A stretch of 38,300 nt of DNA from an uncultured Prochlorococcus sp. (GCA_902628235.1 CACOMD010000010.1:1-38300); one strand, 5' to 3'; shown: positions 24,016 through 33,426, counted from the first letter of the stretch. Notes: generated from the letters alone by a model not told the origin. Numbers and translations: made by a program.

Positions 24016-25494
24016 TTAAATTCTTATCCAAGTTGTCAATTCACGAGATTGATCAATAAGTTCAATTCCTTTTTCTTTAAGACAGCTTCTGATTTTATCA
24101 GCTTCAACAAAATTTTTTTCCTTTTTAGCTTTTAATCTTGCATTTATAAGAAATTTAATTTCTTCTTCTTCAATACTGCTTTCTTTAATGAGTTTTTCTT
24201 TTTTTAATCCAAGAACTTCGGTAAGTTCTTTCAGCATTTCAAATCTTTTATTTAATGAAAATATCTCTTTGGAGTTTATTTCCATTTCTTTAATCCTTTG
24301 AAACTGATTTATGAAGTTTTTAATTGGTTTTGCTAGTTCATAAATTACAGCAATAGCACCTGCTGTATTAAGGTCATTATTTAATGCATCAGTAAATTGT
24401 TGTTTTTTCTGAATAATTTCAAACTTTAGAGCCTCTTCAAAGTCTGCCTCAATTGATTTATTCGTTAGTTTTTTGTCAAAAGGGTTAAAGTTAGACTTTT
24501 CAATATCTTCGTAAGAAAGAGCTATATTTATATTTTTCCATGCCTCTGAAGCGCTTTTTAAAGCTTCCTCTGAGAAGTCTAATGGTTTTCTGTAGTTGAC
24601 AGTTAGGACAAAATATCTCAAAGTCATTGGACTTATTCCAGATTTAATAAGTTCTCTTATAGTTTTGAAGTTCTTCAAGGATTTACTCATTTTCTGTCCA
24701 TTGACATTTACCATCCCATTATGAAGCCAATAATTTGCAAGCTTTTTACCATTTGCCGCTTCAGATTGAGCAATTTCATTTTCATGATGCGGGAAAATTA
24801 AGTCAGATCCTCCTAAATGAATATCAATTGTATCTCCAAGCTCATCTTTGACCATCGCTGAGCATTCTATATGCCATCCTGGTCTTCCTTTACCCCAAGG
24901 AGAATTAAAAAATGGTTCATCATCTTTCGCTTTTTTCCATAGAGCAAAATCTTGTGGATTAACTTTTTTATTACTTTCATCATTTGTCATCCTGCCTTGC
25001 TGATTTATATTTTGTTCTTGAATATTTTGGTTGCTTAATTTGCCGTAATCTTTATTTTTAAAAACAGAATAATAAACATCTCCGTTGATAGAGTATGCAT
25101 ATCCTTTCTCTTCAAGAATAGTTATAAAAGAACAGATATTGCATATGTGATTAGTTGCTCTTGGCATGCTATCAGGTCGCAAAATTCCTAAAGCATCCAT
25201 GTCTTTATGAAATTCAGTAATATTTTTTTCGGAAACCTCTTTCATGGAACTATTCTCCTCTTTTGCTCGTTTTAAGATTTTGTCGTCTATGTCAGTAAAA
25301 TTCTGCACATACCTTACTTTATAATTTCTGTAAATTAAAAATCTTCTTAAAATGTCCCATACTATATAACTTCTTGCATGACCGAGATGACACAAATCAT
25401 AAACCGTTACTCCACAACAATATATTTTTACAACATCATCAATTGGTTTAAATACCTCGATCTTTTTGCTTAAAGTATTAAATAGTTTAATCAT
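24016..25494 (-). CDS. cysS: Cysteinyl-tRNA synthetase
   Basis: Length 492 residues. The HIGH-type motif is CHLGHARS near residue 37, the first zinc ligand is in the CCGVTVYDLC segment, further zinc ligands are in GWHIECSAM and HHENE, and the KMSKS motif is in GQKMSKSLKNF. It charges tRNA-Cys with cysteine. The C-terminal helical region has many Lys and Glu. It lies 24 bases after polA in the same direction. Confidence 0.98.
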   Translation of the reverse strand: MIKLFNTLSKKIEVFKPIDDVVKIYCCGVTVYDLCHLGHARSYIVWDILRRFLIYRNYKVRYVQNFTDIDDKILKRAKEENSSMKEVSEKNITEFHKDMDALGILRPDSMPRATNHICNICSFITILEEKGYAYSINGDVYYSVFKNKDYGKLSNQNIQEQNINQQGRMTNDESNKKVNPQDFALWKKAKDDEPFFNSPWGKGRPGWHIECSAMVKDELGDTIDIHLGGSDLIFPHHENEIAQSEAANGKKLANYWLHNGMVNVNGQKMSKSLKNFKTIRELIKSGISPMTLRYFVLTVNYRKPLDFSEEALKSASEAWKNINIALSYEDIEKSNFNPFDKKLTNKSIEADFEEALKFEIIQKKQQFTDALNNDLNTAGAIAVIYELAKPIKNFINQFQRIKEMEINSKEIFSLNKRFEMLKELTEVLGLKKEKLIKESSIEEEEIKFLINARLKAKKEKNFVEADKIRSCLKEKGIELIDQSRELTTWIRI

Positions 25495-25518
25495 ATTTTT
25501 GAGAATATTACGTAAGAT

Positions 25519-28440
25519 TTATTTTGTTTCCATCCAATTGTCTCCAATTCCAATATCAACTAAAAGAGGGACTTTTAATTTTACACAATTCTCCATAGTA
25601 TCTTTTATTAATTTTGAAGTCACTTGCAAGGAATCTGGTTCAATTTCAAATAATAATTCATCATGTACTTGCAAAAGCATTTTTGCTTGAATATTCATTT
25701 CTACAAATTTTTTGTTTAATTGAATCATTGCTACTTTAATAATATCTGCACTTGAACCTTGAATAGGAGCATTAGCAGCAGCTCTTAATGACTGAGCTTC
25801 CATTCCAGCTCGTCTTGCAGATTGTAAATCAATTTCATAAGGATCTTTTCCTTTTAATCTTCCAAGACCATTTTTATCAAATTTAAATTCTCTCTTTCTA
25901 CCAAAAATTGTCTCTACATATCCTTTAGATAAAGCAAGTCTTTCTTGAAGTTCGAGATATTTGAAAATTTTAGAATATCTTTCTTTATATTTGATTAAAA
26001 ACTCTTTTGCTTCAGACGTACTTACTCCTGTAGATCGTGCAAACTTTTTAATCCCCATTCCATAAATAACACCAAAATTTATTGTTTTACCAACTCTTCT
26101 CTCATCAAAATTTATTTCTTCTTTCTCAAAAATTAATCTTGCTGTTAATGAATGAATATCTTCATTTTTACTGAATGCATTTATAAGTACTTCTTCATTC
26201 GCTAAGTGAGCGAGAATTCTTAATTCAATTTGTGAGTAATCTGCTGACAATAGTTTCCAATCTTTTTCAGGTAAGAATGCTTTTCTTATCCTTCTACTAA
26301 ATTCAGTTCTAACAGGTATATTTTGAAGATTGGGATTACTACTGCTAAGTCTTCCAGTGGCGGTAGCAGCTTGATTAAAGTTTGTATGAACTCTACCTGT
26401 CTTTTCACTAATTAGGTTTGGAAGGGCATCAATATATGTACTTAGAAGTTTGCTAAGGGTTCTATGTTTTATTAAATGAGGAATTATTTTATGTTCATCA
26501 ACTAATCTCTCAAGCACTAATGCATCTGTGCTCCATCCTGTTTTTGTTTTTCTTGATTTCTTTTTGTCTAGATTTAATTTCTCGAATAAAATTTCACCGA
26601 GTTGCTTTGGGGAAGATAAATTAAAATTTTGTTTAGCTAGTTCAAAAACTTTACATTCAATATTCTCCAGTGTACTTTTCAATTCTCTTGAAAGTTCAAC
26701 TAAATAAGGTACATCAATTAAAATTCCATTCATCTCCATTTTGGAGAGTACTGGCTCAAGAGGTAATTCAACCTTGTTAAATAAATTATGTAAGTTTTCT
26801 TTTTCGTTTGCAAATCTTTCTTTAAAATTTTTGACGATCTTATAAGTTATAAATACGTCATAACCACAGTAAATACTTGCTTCTTTTATTCCTACAAATG
26901 AAAAGTCTTTATTCTTTCCTACAGTTTCTTTAAAGGATGGCGGTCTATAACCAAATTCTCTAAAACTAATTTCACTTAAACCATGCTTTTCCTGATTATT
27001 GAGAAGATAGTCTGCAAGGAGTGTATCAAAAGAGACTCCTTTAAGATCGAGACCATGATTATAAAAAATTTGTCTATCAAATTTACAATTTTGTAGAGCC
27101 TTTTCTTTTGTTGGATTTTCAATCCAATGTCTTATTTTTGAAAATACTTCTTCAATTGATAGTTGTTTTAGCTTTTCTTTTTTTGATTGATGAGCAATAG
27201 GTATGTAGAAGAGTTGTTCAGTTTCTTCTACTAAACAAATTCCTATCCCAACAAGTTCTGCCTCAATTGGATTTAAACTATTTGTTTCAGTATCTAAAGC
27301 AACAATATCATCATTAATATCTAATTTTTTAGATAATTTATCTAGTAAATCAACAGTATTGATTACGTTTACATTGATTTTTGGAAGTTCGCTTACACTT
27401 TGTGAATTATTTTTAATTGAGACTTTTGATTGTTCTGCCTGACTTTTATCAACACTATTTTTATTAAAACCTCCTTTACTAAAAGTAGAATTAAAAATAT
27501 CAATTTGTCTATGTAAAGTTGATAATTCTAGTTTCTGAAGTGATTCAGAAAGAGATTTTTGATTTATATTTTTTAATTCATAATCATCATTTAATATCAA
27601 TGGAACTTTAGTATTTATTTTTGCTAAATCTCTAGAAAGAAATGCATTAAGCTTATCATTTTTAAGTTTTTCAATAATCGAGCCTTTTATAAATCCCTTA
27701 TATTTTTTATCGTTATTTTGCAGAACCTCATCCAAAGCATTATAGATTCCATCAAGTGTATTGTTCTCTTTTAGTAGATTGATGGCTGTTTTTGGACCAA
27801 CTCCTTTTATCCCAGGAATATTATCAGAGCTGTCCCCTGTTAAAGCTTTAAGATCTACTACTCTCTCTGGTGAAACACCTAATTTTTCTTTAACTCCACT
27901 TTCTCTAATTAAGGTTGGATTACCACTTTTAGCATATGGACCTCCTCCCATATAAAGCACATAAATATCTTTCTTATCATCAACTAATTGAAATAAATCT
28001 CGATCTCCAGAAAGAATATTTACACACCAACCTTTCGATGAAGCATCATTTGCAATTGTGCCTAAAAGATCATCAGCTTCGTAACCTGGAGATTTAAAAA
28101 TAGGTAAGTTAAGACTTTCTCTTAAAATAAGTTCTAATTGTTCAATATCTTGAAAAAAAATATCCGGAGCGACATCTCTATTGGCCTTATAGTTTGGATC
28201 CAATTTATGACGAAAAGTTGGATGCTCTGTATCAAAGGCAATACAAATTCCCTTTGGACTTATGTTCTTACAATTATCAAGAAGACTTTTAAGAAAACCA
28301 TATGTCACACTGGTTGGAAATCCTTCTTTTGTTGTTAAACCTCCATCTCTACTTTTGCTAAAAGCATAAAAGCTCCTAAAAGCAAGTGAATGTCCATCTA
28401 CTAACAATAATACCGGCTTTGATAAATTATTTTCAGACAT
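25519..28440 (-). CDS. polA: DNA polymerase I
   Basis: Length 973 residues from the ATG at 28440. The longer in-frame form from 28476 would overlap the upstream gene by 32 bases and add residues unlike PolA, so I reject it. The 5' nuclease domain opens with LLVDGHSLAFRSFYAF. The 3'-5' exonuclease appears intact: ALDTETNSL, NCKFDRQIF and YCGYDVFIT supply its acidic residues. The polymerase domain has DYSQIELRILAHL, RRVGKTINFGVIYGMG and QVHDELLFEIE. PolA removes primers and fills gaps in repair and replication. The start is 4 bases after the stop of the preceding membrane-fusion gene. Confidence 0.98.
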   Translation of the reverse strand: MSENNLSKPVLLLVDGHSLAFRSFYAFSKSRDGGLTTKEGFPTSVTYGFLKSLLDNCKNISPKGICIAFDTEHPTFRHKLDPNYKANRDVAPDIFFQDIEQLELILRESLNLPIFKSPGYEADDLLGTIANDASSKGWCVNILSGDRDLFQLVDDKKDIYVLYMGGGPYAKSGNPTLIRESGVKEKLGVSPERVVDLKALTGDSSDNIPGIKGVGPKTAINLLKENNTLDGIYNALDEVLQNNDKKYKGFIKGSIIEKLKNDKLNAFLSRDLAKINTKVPLILNDDYELKNINQKSLSESLQKLELSTLHRQIDIFNSTFSKGGFNKNSVDKSQAEQSKVSIKNNSQSVSELPKINVNVINTVDLLDKLSKKLDINDDIVALDTETNSLNPIEAELVGIGICLVEETEQLFYIPIAHQSKKEKLKQLSIEEVFSKIRHWIENPTKEKALQNCKFDRQIFYNHGLDLKGVSFDTLLADYLLNNQEKHGLSEISFREFGYRPPSFKETVGKNKDFSFVGIKEASIYCGYDVFITYKIVKNFKERFANEKENLHNLFNKVELPLEPVLSKMEMNGILIDVPYLVELSRELKSTLENIECKVFELAKQNFNLSSPKQLGEILFEKLNLDKKKSRKTKTGWSTDALVLERLVDEHKIIPHLIKHRTLSKLLSTYIDALPNLISEKTGRVHTNFNQAATATGRLSSSNPNLQNIPVRTEFSRRIRKAFLPEKDWKLLSADYSQIELRILAHLANEEVLINAFSKNEDIHSLTARLIFEKEEINFDERRVGKTINFGVIYGMGIKKFARSTGVSTSEAKEFLIKYKERYSKIFKYLELQERLALSKGYVETIFGRKREFKFDKNGLGRLKGKDPYEIDLQSARRAGMEAQSLRAAANAPIQGSSADIIKVAMIQLNKKFVEMNIQAKMLLQVHDELLFEIEPDSLQVTSKLIKDTMENCVKLKVPLLVDIGIGDNWMETK

Positions 28441-28444
28441 AGAG

Positions 28445-29503
28445 TTATTTTCTCTTAGACCAAGGGGGAATATCAATGAATATTTTTTCTCCTGGTTTTA
28501 ACCCATTAATTACTGACGTTTGACTCCCACTGCTTATTCCAAATTCAACCTCTTCAAATTTTGGAAAATTATTTTTATCTAATTTTAATATGCCTTTTTT
28601 ACCCTTTTCAGTGACTATAGAAACTGTTGGTACTAATATTTTTTCGATATCGTTTTCTACTTTAAATTCTAAATCCGCTGTCATCCCAATTTTTATATAA
28701 TCAGAAATTTCTTTAAACCTTAAAGTTACTTCGAAAGAAGTAACATTATTGTCCTTAATTGCTCTTGGAGCAATCTTTATGATTTTGGCTTGAAACTTTT
28801 TAGAAGGGTATGATTCAATTCTTACTGAGGCTTCCTGTCCAATTTTTATCCGGCCTATATCACTTTCAGGTACCTTTGCAATTATTTCAATCCCATCTGA
28901 TAATTCAAAAATAAAATTCTTTGCTGATGTATTGGAACTCATATTTGCAATAGGTGCAACATAAGATCCAATCTCTGCATATTTAGCAGTAATAGTTCCT
29001 GAAAAAGGAGATTTTATGAGATAAAAGCTTTCTTCAGATAAAGCATCATTAAGCTTTGCCCTTGATGTATTGTATTTAGTCTTGAAGTCTTCGAAATTTT
29101 CTTTACTGATAGCACCTTCATTATATAGGTATTCTCTTCTATTAAAATCAGATTTTTGCTTATCATTCCTAAGCTTTAATTCTTTTAATTTAAATTTAAA
29201 TTCTTTATCATCAAGAGTTCCTAAAAGCTGGTCTTTCGTAACTTGATCCCCTTCTTCAACAATAAGGGTTTGAATAAATCCAGGTTTACGAGGACTGATC
29301 TTTACCGTTTTTATTGCTTTTATTTCTCCACTACTATTGATACTTTCCGAGAGTAATCCTTTTTTTACATCAACTACATAATTAGAAAAATCTTTAGGTT
29401 TATTTTTTTTTATATTATTTGATAAAAAGATAAAAAAACTAGCAAGTATAATAATTAAAATTCCTGATTTGAAATTAAGATTTTTTTTTATTAGCTCAAG
29501 CAT
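28445..29503 (-). CDS. Membrane fusion (periplasmic adaptor) protein of an efflux system
   Basis: Length 352 residues. One N-terminal membrane anchor (about residues 13-30, GILIIILASFFIFLSN), then a HlyD-type fold: a barrel-sandwich half (SGEIKAIKTVKISPRKPGFIQTLIVEEGDQVTKDQLLGTLD), a coiled hairpin (about 100-150, KLRNDKQKSDFNRREYLYNEG) and the second lipoyl half (YLIKSPFSGTITAKYAEIGSYV). Such proteins join an inner-membrane ABC or RND pump to an outer-membrane channel. No pump gene is adjacent. It reads directly into polA, an arrangement that looks like co-transcription without a shared role. DevB-like ABC exporter adaptors are the closest match I recall. Confidence 0.85.
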   Translation of the reverse strand: MLELIKKNLNFKSGILIIILASFFIFLSNNIKKNKPKDFSNYVVDVKKGLLSESINSSGEIKAIKTVKISPRKPGFIQTLIVEEGDQVTKDQLLGTLDDKEFKFKLKELKLRNDKQKSDFNRREYLYNEGAISKENFEDFKTKYNTSRAKLNDALSEESFYLIKSPFSGTITAKYAEIGSYVAPIANMSSNTSAKNFIFELSDGIEIIAKVPESDIGRIKIGQEASVRIESYPSKKFQAKIIKIAPRAIKDNNVTSFEVTLRFKEISDYIKIGMTADLEFKVENDIEKILVPTVSIVTEKGKKGILKLDKNNFPKFEEVEFGISSGSQTSVINGLKPGEKIFIDIPPWSKRK

Positions 29504-29566
29504 GTTTTTTTAAGATTTATTCTGAAATAAAAATTCTTTGAATACTAATCAACAAAATATTACTTT

Positions 29567-29596
29567 TTGAAATAGAGATTAGATAGTCTTTATTAT
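29567..29596 (+). promoter_or_regulatory. Possible ychF promoter
   Basis: TTGAAA (29567-29572), an 18-base spacer and TATTAT (29591-29596), each one mismatch from consensus. Transcription would start near 29603, giving a leader of about 41 bases with AAGGAAA before the ATG. Confidence 0.45.
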
Positions 29597-29643
29597 ATTA
29601 CTTATAAATACTCTTTGATTAATTTCTAAGGAAATTTATTTAT

Positions 29644-30735
29644 ATGTTGAAAGCAGGAATTGTAGGATTACCAAATGTTGGTAAATCAACTTTATTTAAT
29701 GCACTTGTTGAGAATTCAAAAGCTCAAGCTGCTAATTTCCCTTTTTGTACAATTGAACCTAATAAAGGAATAGTTTCAGTCCCTGATGAAAGGTTAGAAG
29801 CTCTTGGTAAATTAAGTTCAAGTAATAACATTATTCCAACAAAAATTGAATTTGTTGATATCGCAGGATTAGTAAAAGGTGCTAGTAAGGGAGAGGGGCT
29901 TGGAAATAAATTTCTTTCAAATATTAGAGAAGTTGACGCAATTGTCCATGTAGTTAGATGTTTTGAGGATAATGAAGTTATTCATGTATCCGGTAAAGTT
30001 AATCCCCTAGACGACATAGAAATAATAAACTTAGAACTTAACTTAGCGGATTTAAGTCAGCTACAAAAAAGGCGAGAAAGGATAAAAAAGCAAATAAAGA
30101 CAAATAAGGATGCCGCCGATGAGGACTTTATACTTGAAAAAATTGAATTAAGTCTTGAGAGAGGAATTCCAGTTAGATCAATTGATTTAAGTTATGAAGA
30201 AATATTCATAATTAAACAATTAGGTTTTTTAACTGCCAAACCGATTATCTATGCCACAAATCTAAGTGAGAGTGATTTAGAGAAAGGTAATGATTACTCT
30301 GAAAAGGTAATTAAATTTGCAAGTGAAGAGAAAGCTGAATGTGTAAAGATTTCTGCTCAAGTTGAATCAGAGTTAGTAGATCTAGATATTGAAGAAAAGA
30401 TGGATTATCTTAATGATCTTGGTGTTAAAGAAGGTGGATTATCTTCACTGATTAAAGCGACTTATAAACTATTGGGATTAAAAACATATTTTACAACTGG
30501 TGAAAAAGAGACGAAGGCATGGACGATAAAAAGTGGTATGACTGCTCCCCAAGCAGCAGGAATAATTCATACTGATTTTGAAAGGGGATTTATAAGAGCT
30601 CAAACAATTTCATATGAAAATTTAATAAATTCTGGATCAATAGTAAATGCAAAAAATAAGGGGCTTGTAAGAAGTGAGGGGAAAGAATATATTGTTTGTG
30701 AGGGGGATGTTATGGAATTTTTATTCAATGTATAG
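29644..30735 (+). CDS. ychF: Ribosome-associated GTPase/ATPase YchF (EngD)
   Basis: Length 363 residues. G1 is GIVGLPNVGKSTLFNAL, G3 is VDIAGLVKGASKGEGLGNKFL, and the purine-specificity motif is ATNLSE (residues NLxE rather than NKxD), which gives YchF its preference for ATP. A central coiled coil (about 125-200) and a C-terminal TGS domain (KTYFTTGEKETKAWTI...GFIRAQTI...EYIVCEGDVMEFLFNV) complete the protein. It is thought to modulate translation and stress responses. A small zinc-ribbon gene starts 3 bases after its stop. Confidence 0.97.
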   Translation: MLKAGIVGLPNVGKSTLFNALVENSKAQAANFPFCTIEPNKGIVSVPDERLEALGKLSSSNNIIPTKIEFVDIAGLVKGASKGEGLGNKFLSNIREVDAIVHVVRCFEDNEVIHVSGKVNPLDDIEIINLELNLADLSQLQKRRERIKKQIKTNKDAADEDFILEKIELSLERGIPVRSIDLSYEEIFIIKQLGFLTAKPIIYATNLSESDLEKGNDYSEKVIKFASEEKAECVKISAQVESELVDLDIEEKMDYLNDLGVKEGGLSSLIKATYKLLGLKTYFTTGEKETKAWTIKSGMTAPQAAGIIHTDFERGFIRAQTISYENLINSGSIVNAKNKGLVRSEGKEYIVCEGDVMEFLFNV

Positions 30736-30738
30736 TTT

Positions 30739-31017
30739 ATGAATAAATATTATTGTCCCTATTGCAATCCTAAATATCAATTTCCTTTAGAGAATTATGG
30801 GAAATTGGTATGTGGTTTATGTGGTGAAGACTTAATTAAGAAACCAATAATTCAAATCAAGCAATTAATAGCTTTATTACTAGTGTTTTCATTTTCATTT
30901 CCTTTGATTTTTATAATTTTATCCTCAATTATCAACACAGATAGAGACCAAAAAGAAAACTTTGTATATACAAATCCCTTAATAAGAAATCAAAAAAAAT
31001 TATTACCCCCTGCATAA
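30739..31017 (+). CDS. Small zinc-ribbon membrane protein, unknown function
   Basis: Ninety-two residues. Two CxxC pairs (YYCPYCN and LVCGLCGEDL) some 20 residues apart make a probable zinc ribbon at residues 6-33. One membrane helix follows (about 45-66, LIALLLVFSFSFPLIFIILSS), then a polar tail. The ribbon would face the cytoplasm if the protein inserts by the positive-inside rule. It begins 3 bases after ychF and so is probably co-transcribed; its last 15 bases overlap the end of the opposing Cys-rich gene. I do not recognise a named family. Confidence 0.7.
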   Translation: MNKYYCPYCNPKYQFPLENYGKLVCGLCGEDLIKKPIIQIKQLIALLLVFSFSFPLIFIILSSIINTDRDQKENFVYTNPLIRNQKKLLPPA

Positions 31018-31227
31018 AGAATTATTTACACAAGAATTTTTTTCTCTAATTAATTTTTTATTATTTTTTAAAATTTTAATTTTACTTTCATTGGATTTTC
31101 TATTATTAATATTTAAACAATGATCATTACACCCTCCATTACTATTATTGTGAGCTTTAATTTCGAGGATCTTAAATGAAAAAAATACTACCATCATACT
31201 AATTAATATTTTAAATTTAAATCTCAT
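31003..31227 (-). CDS. Small secreted Cys-containing protein, unknown function
   Basis: Seventy-four residues. A basic start and a hydrophobic stretch (MRFKFKILISMMVVFFSF) form a likely signal peptide, perhaps cleaved after IKA. The mature part has paired cysteines, GGCNDHC and NSCVNNSLCRG, separated by a Lys/Asn-rich spacer, suggesting two disulfides or a metal site in the periplasm. It converges on the zinc-ribbon gene with a 15-base overlap at the 3' ends. I recognise no named family. Confidence 0.55.
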   Translation of the reverse strand: MRFKFKILISMMVVFFSFKILEIKAHNNSNGGCNDHCLNINNRKSNESKIKILKNNKKLIREKNSCVNNSLCRG

Positions 31228-31274
31228 AATTATTTAATCTAACTTGATAACGAATATAATATATCAATAAGTAA

Positions 31275-31297
31275 TTTTTATATTTTAAATATAAAAA
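31275..31297. repeat. 23-bp AT-only inverted repeat
   Basis: An 11-1-11 perfect inverted repeat of A and T only (arms 31275-31285 and 31287-31297), in the 197-base gap between divergent genes. The gap holds no gene that I can see. Confidence 0.35.
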
Positions 31298-31424
31298 CAA
31301 TTTGTTTATTTTTAAAACCTCGACACTTTAATATCAAAATTTTAAAACTGTGTTTTATTATAAATTTGCTCGCAAATAATTGCTTAACTGTTTTAATATA
31401 AAGCAAATATTAAATTTTGGTGAA

Positions 31425-31943
31425 ATGAAATTTTTCCTATTTTTTAAATATATCATTAGTTTTGTATGTTCAATTTTGTTAATTTCAGCACCAGCTTTTG
31501 CAGGAGCTAATGTTGCAGTTAAAGGCGAGGGTGATGAGGTTCCAAGTTATGTTCGCTCCAATATCACAGGATTTGATTTTCATGGAGAAGATTTACATTT
31601 GTCTTCAATAGCTGGAGCGGTTGCTAGAGATGCTGATTTCAGTGATGTTGATTTACATGGAACAACTTTAACTTTATCAGATTTAAAAGGTTCGAATCTA
31701 AATGGGATTGATTTAACTGATACTTTATCTGATAGGGTTAATTTTCAAAAGACTGATTTAAGAAATGCTGTTTTAGTTAATATGATTGCTTCTGGTAGTA
31801 GTTTTGCAGGTGCTCAAATTGATGGAGCAGACTTTACATTTGCAATTTTAGATAGTGAAGATCAAAGAAATCTATGCAAAATTGCTGACGGAGTCAACCC
31901 AACAACAGGAGTTGCTACTAGAGATAGTTTGGAATGTGGTTAG
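31425..31943 (+). CDS. Pentapeptide-repeat protein, probably thylakoid-lumenal or periplasmic
   Basis: Length 172 residues from the ATG at 31425, preceded by GGTGA; a TTG at 31380 would put 15 extra residues in front of the signal peptide and is unlikely. The signal peptide spans about residues 1-26, ending APAFA. Pentapeptide-like repeats (A[D/N]LxX) run from about residue 45 to 150: DFHGEDLHLSSIAGA, DADFSDVDLHGTTLTLSDLKGSNLNGIDL and ADFTFAILD. These build a right-handed beta-helix used for protein contact. Two cysteines lie near the C-terminus (NLCK and LECG). The partner is unknown. Confidence 0.85.
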   Translation: MKFFLFFKYIISFVCSILLISAPAFAGANVAVKGEGDEVPSYVRSNITGFDFHGEDLHLSSIAGAVARDADFSDVDLHGTTLTLSDLKGSNLNGIDLTDTLSDRVNFQKTDLRNAVLVNMIASGSSFAGAQIDGADFTFAILDSEDQRNLCKIADGVNPTTGVATRDSLECG

Positions 31944-31946
31944 TTT

Positions 31947-32303
31947 TTAAATATATTCTTTTTTCTTATTTATAATTTTGTAAATTTTACCTTTTAAATC
32001 CTGATAAATAAATTCTCCATTCAATTTAGACTTTTTAAATTTAGCAAGCCTTGCTCTGTGGATATTTGTTTTTAATTTTAAATCACTCTCTTTTTCGTAC
32101 AAACCAATTATTAAATCAATATCTGGATCTTTAATAAGTCTCTCATTATTTCTTAAAAAAATCTTTTCTATTTTTGCTTCTGTATTAGTAAATTTGTTTT
32201 TAAAGTTTTTAATGTTGTCTATTTTTTTATTTGCAAAAATTTTATTTTTAAAAATAAAATAAAGAGATATTAATCCTATGAAAGTAAGAAAAAACTTGAT
32301 CAT
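31947..32303 (-). CDS. Small membrane-anchored protein, unknown function
   Basis: Length 118 residues. An N-terminal helix (MIKFFLTFIGLISLYFIF) anchors a Lys/Asn/Ile-rich, strongly basic soluble part. No cysteine or known motif is seen. Its ATG is separated by one base from the stop of the preceding 61-residue gene, so the two belong to one transcript with the PfkB-family gene upstream. Confidence 0.6.
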   Translation of the reverse strand: MIKFFLTFIGLISLYFIFKNKIFANKKIDNIKNFKNKFTNTEAKIEKIFLRNNERLIKDPDIDLIIGLYEKESDLKLKTNIHRARLAKFKKSKLNGEFIYQDLKGKIYKIINKKKEYI

Positions 32304-32304
32304 A

Positions 32305-32490
32305 TTATTTCATTTTTATTTTTATATCAAAACCAATCTTACTTTCTTCCGTTAAAATTTCTTTTTTTAAAACTCCATAAGAAAAAATTCCTAAAAGAAC
32401 TCTTACAGATTTATAAAATAAAATTGTTAAAAATATAACTGTAAATATATAAATATCTACAACTTTATTAAATTCTTTATAATTTTTCAT
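32305..32490 (-). CDS. Small one-helix membrane protein, unknown function
   Basis: Sixty-one residues. A hydrophobic helix spans about 12-28 (DIYIFTVIFLTILFYKS), with a second weakly hydrophobic stretch (VRVLLGIFSYGVL). It sits 21 bases after the PfkB-family gene and 1 base before the 118-residue gene. The codon use is as AT-rich as its neighbours. I recognise no family. Confidence 0.5.
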   Translation of the reverse strand: MKNYKEFNKVVDIYIFTVIFLTILFYKSVRVLLGIFSYGVLKKEILTEESKIGFDIKIKMK

Positions 32491-32511
32491 TTTGATTTCT
32501 TATAAGCAGAT

Positions 32512-33384
32512 TTAATCAATTATTTTTTTCATATTGGGATATGGTCCAAAATGTTCAATGCAATTTCTTCCTAATACTGTACCTAATTTTAGTGCTTTTT
32601 CAATAGGCCAATTTTCAGCTAAACCATAAAGCACTCCTGCCGCAAATGAGTCACCGCAACCATATGAATCAATCATTTGAGTATTATTAATTGCTTTAAA
32701 TCTTCCTCCTGGTATATATATACCACCTTTTTCACCTTCTGTTTTAATTATATACCTAGGCTTTTTGTTTAATTCCGATAATAAAAAAGATTCATCTGGA
32801 TCTAAGTTACTTCCAATTAAAGCGTCTAAATTTACGTTTGATTTATTAATTAAATCAATACCAACTCTTGGAGTTGTGCAGAGAATATTTGCTTTCCTAG
32901 CTTTTTTGAACAAAATATTATCTCCAGCAGTTATAAATATGCCATCCATCTCACATAGAATATTCCAATCCAAATCATCAATATAAGAAGGAGATAATCT
33001 TTTACCAATTACAGTTATTGATCTTTCTCCATTATTATCAATTAAACTAAATCCTTTTCTAGTAGCTTCTGATCTCCACGCTACATGAAGATTTATTCCG
33101 ATTTTTTCAAAGAATTCATAACTTTTTTCCCCATAATAATCTTTACCTAATGAAGTGAAGAAATGAATTTCATTATTTGAGAGTTCATAAAGTGTTTTAG
33201 CTATTAATGCACCTCCTCCGGCAGGAAGTTCTAATGACGTTTTTGCGTGAGTTATAATCCCTGGTTTTGGTAATAAATCAACCTTAAGAAAATTCATCCA
33301 TTCTATATGACCGATAACTGCAAATTTTAAATTTCCTTTGATGTATTTATTTTTACTAAATAAATTATTTTTGTTTTCTATCAT
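32512..33384 (-). CDS. PfkB-family carbohydrate kinase
   Basis: Length 290 residues of the ribokinase-like fold. The N-terminal VIGHIEWMNF and the glycine pair in LPAGGGALIAKTLYEL match the PfkB first signature region. The second signature is DSYGCGDSFAAGVLYG (about residues 238-253), with the catalytic Asp in GCGDSF. It transfers phosphate from ATP to a sugar or nucleoside. The N-terminal motif differs from both ribokinase and fructokinase, so the substrate is open. It heads a leftward run with two small membrane proteins. Confidence 0.88.
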   Translation of the reverse strand: MIENKNNLFSKNKYIKGNLKFAVIGHIEWMNFLKVDLLPKPGIITHAKTSLELPAGGGALIAKTLYELSNNEIHFFTSLGKDYYGEKSYEFFEKIGINLHVAWRSEATRKGFSLIDNNGERSITVIGKRLSPSYIDDLDWNILCEMDGIFITAGDNILFKKARKANILCTTPRVGIDLINKSNVNLDALIGSNLDPDESFLLSELNKKPRYIIKTEGEKGGIYIPGGRFKAINNTQMIDSYGCGDSFAAGVLYGLAENWPIEKALKLGTVLGRNCIEHFGPYPNMKKIID

Positions 33385-33426
33385 TAAAATAATAAATACT
33401 ATTTTTAAGTTAATTCTTATTCAGTT

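Noticed and set aside
25466..25690. 74-residue open frame on the plus strand across the polA-cysS junction
   Set aside because: It runs antisense to conserved polymerase motifs and has no ribosome-binding site.
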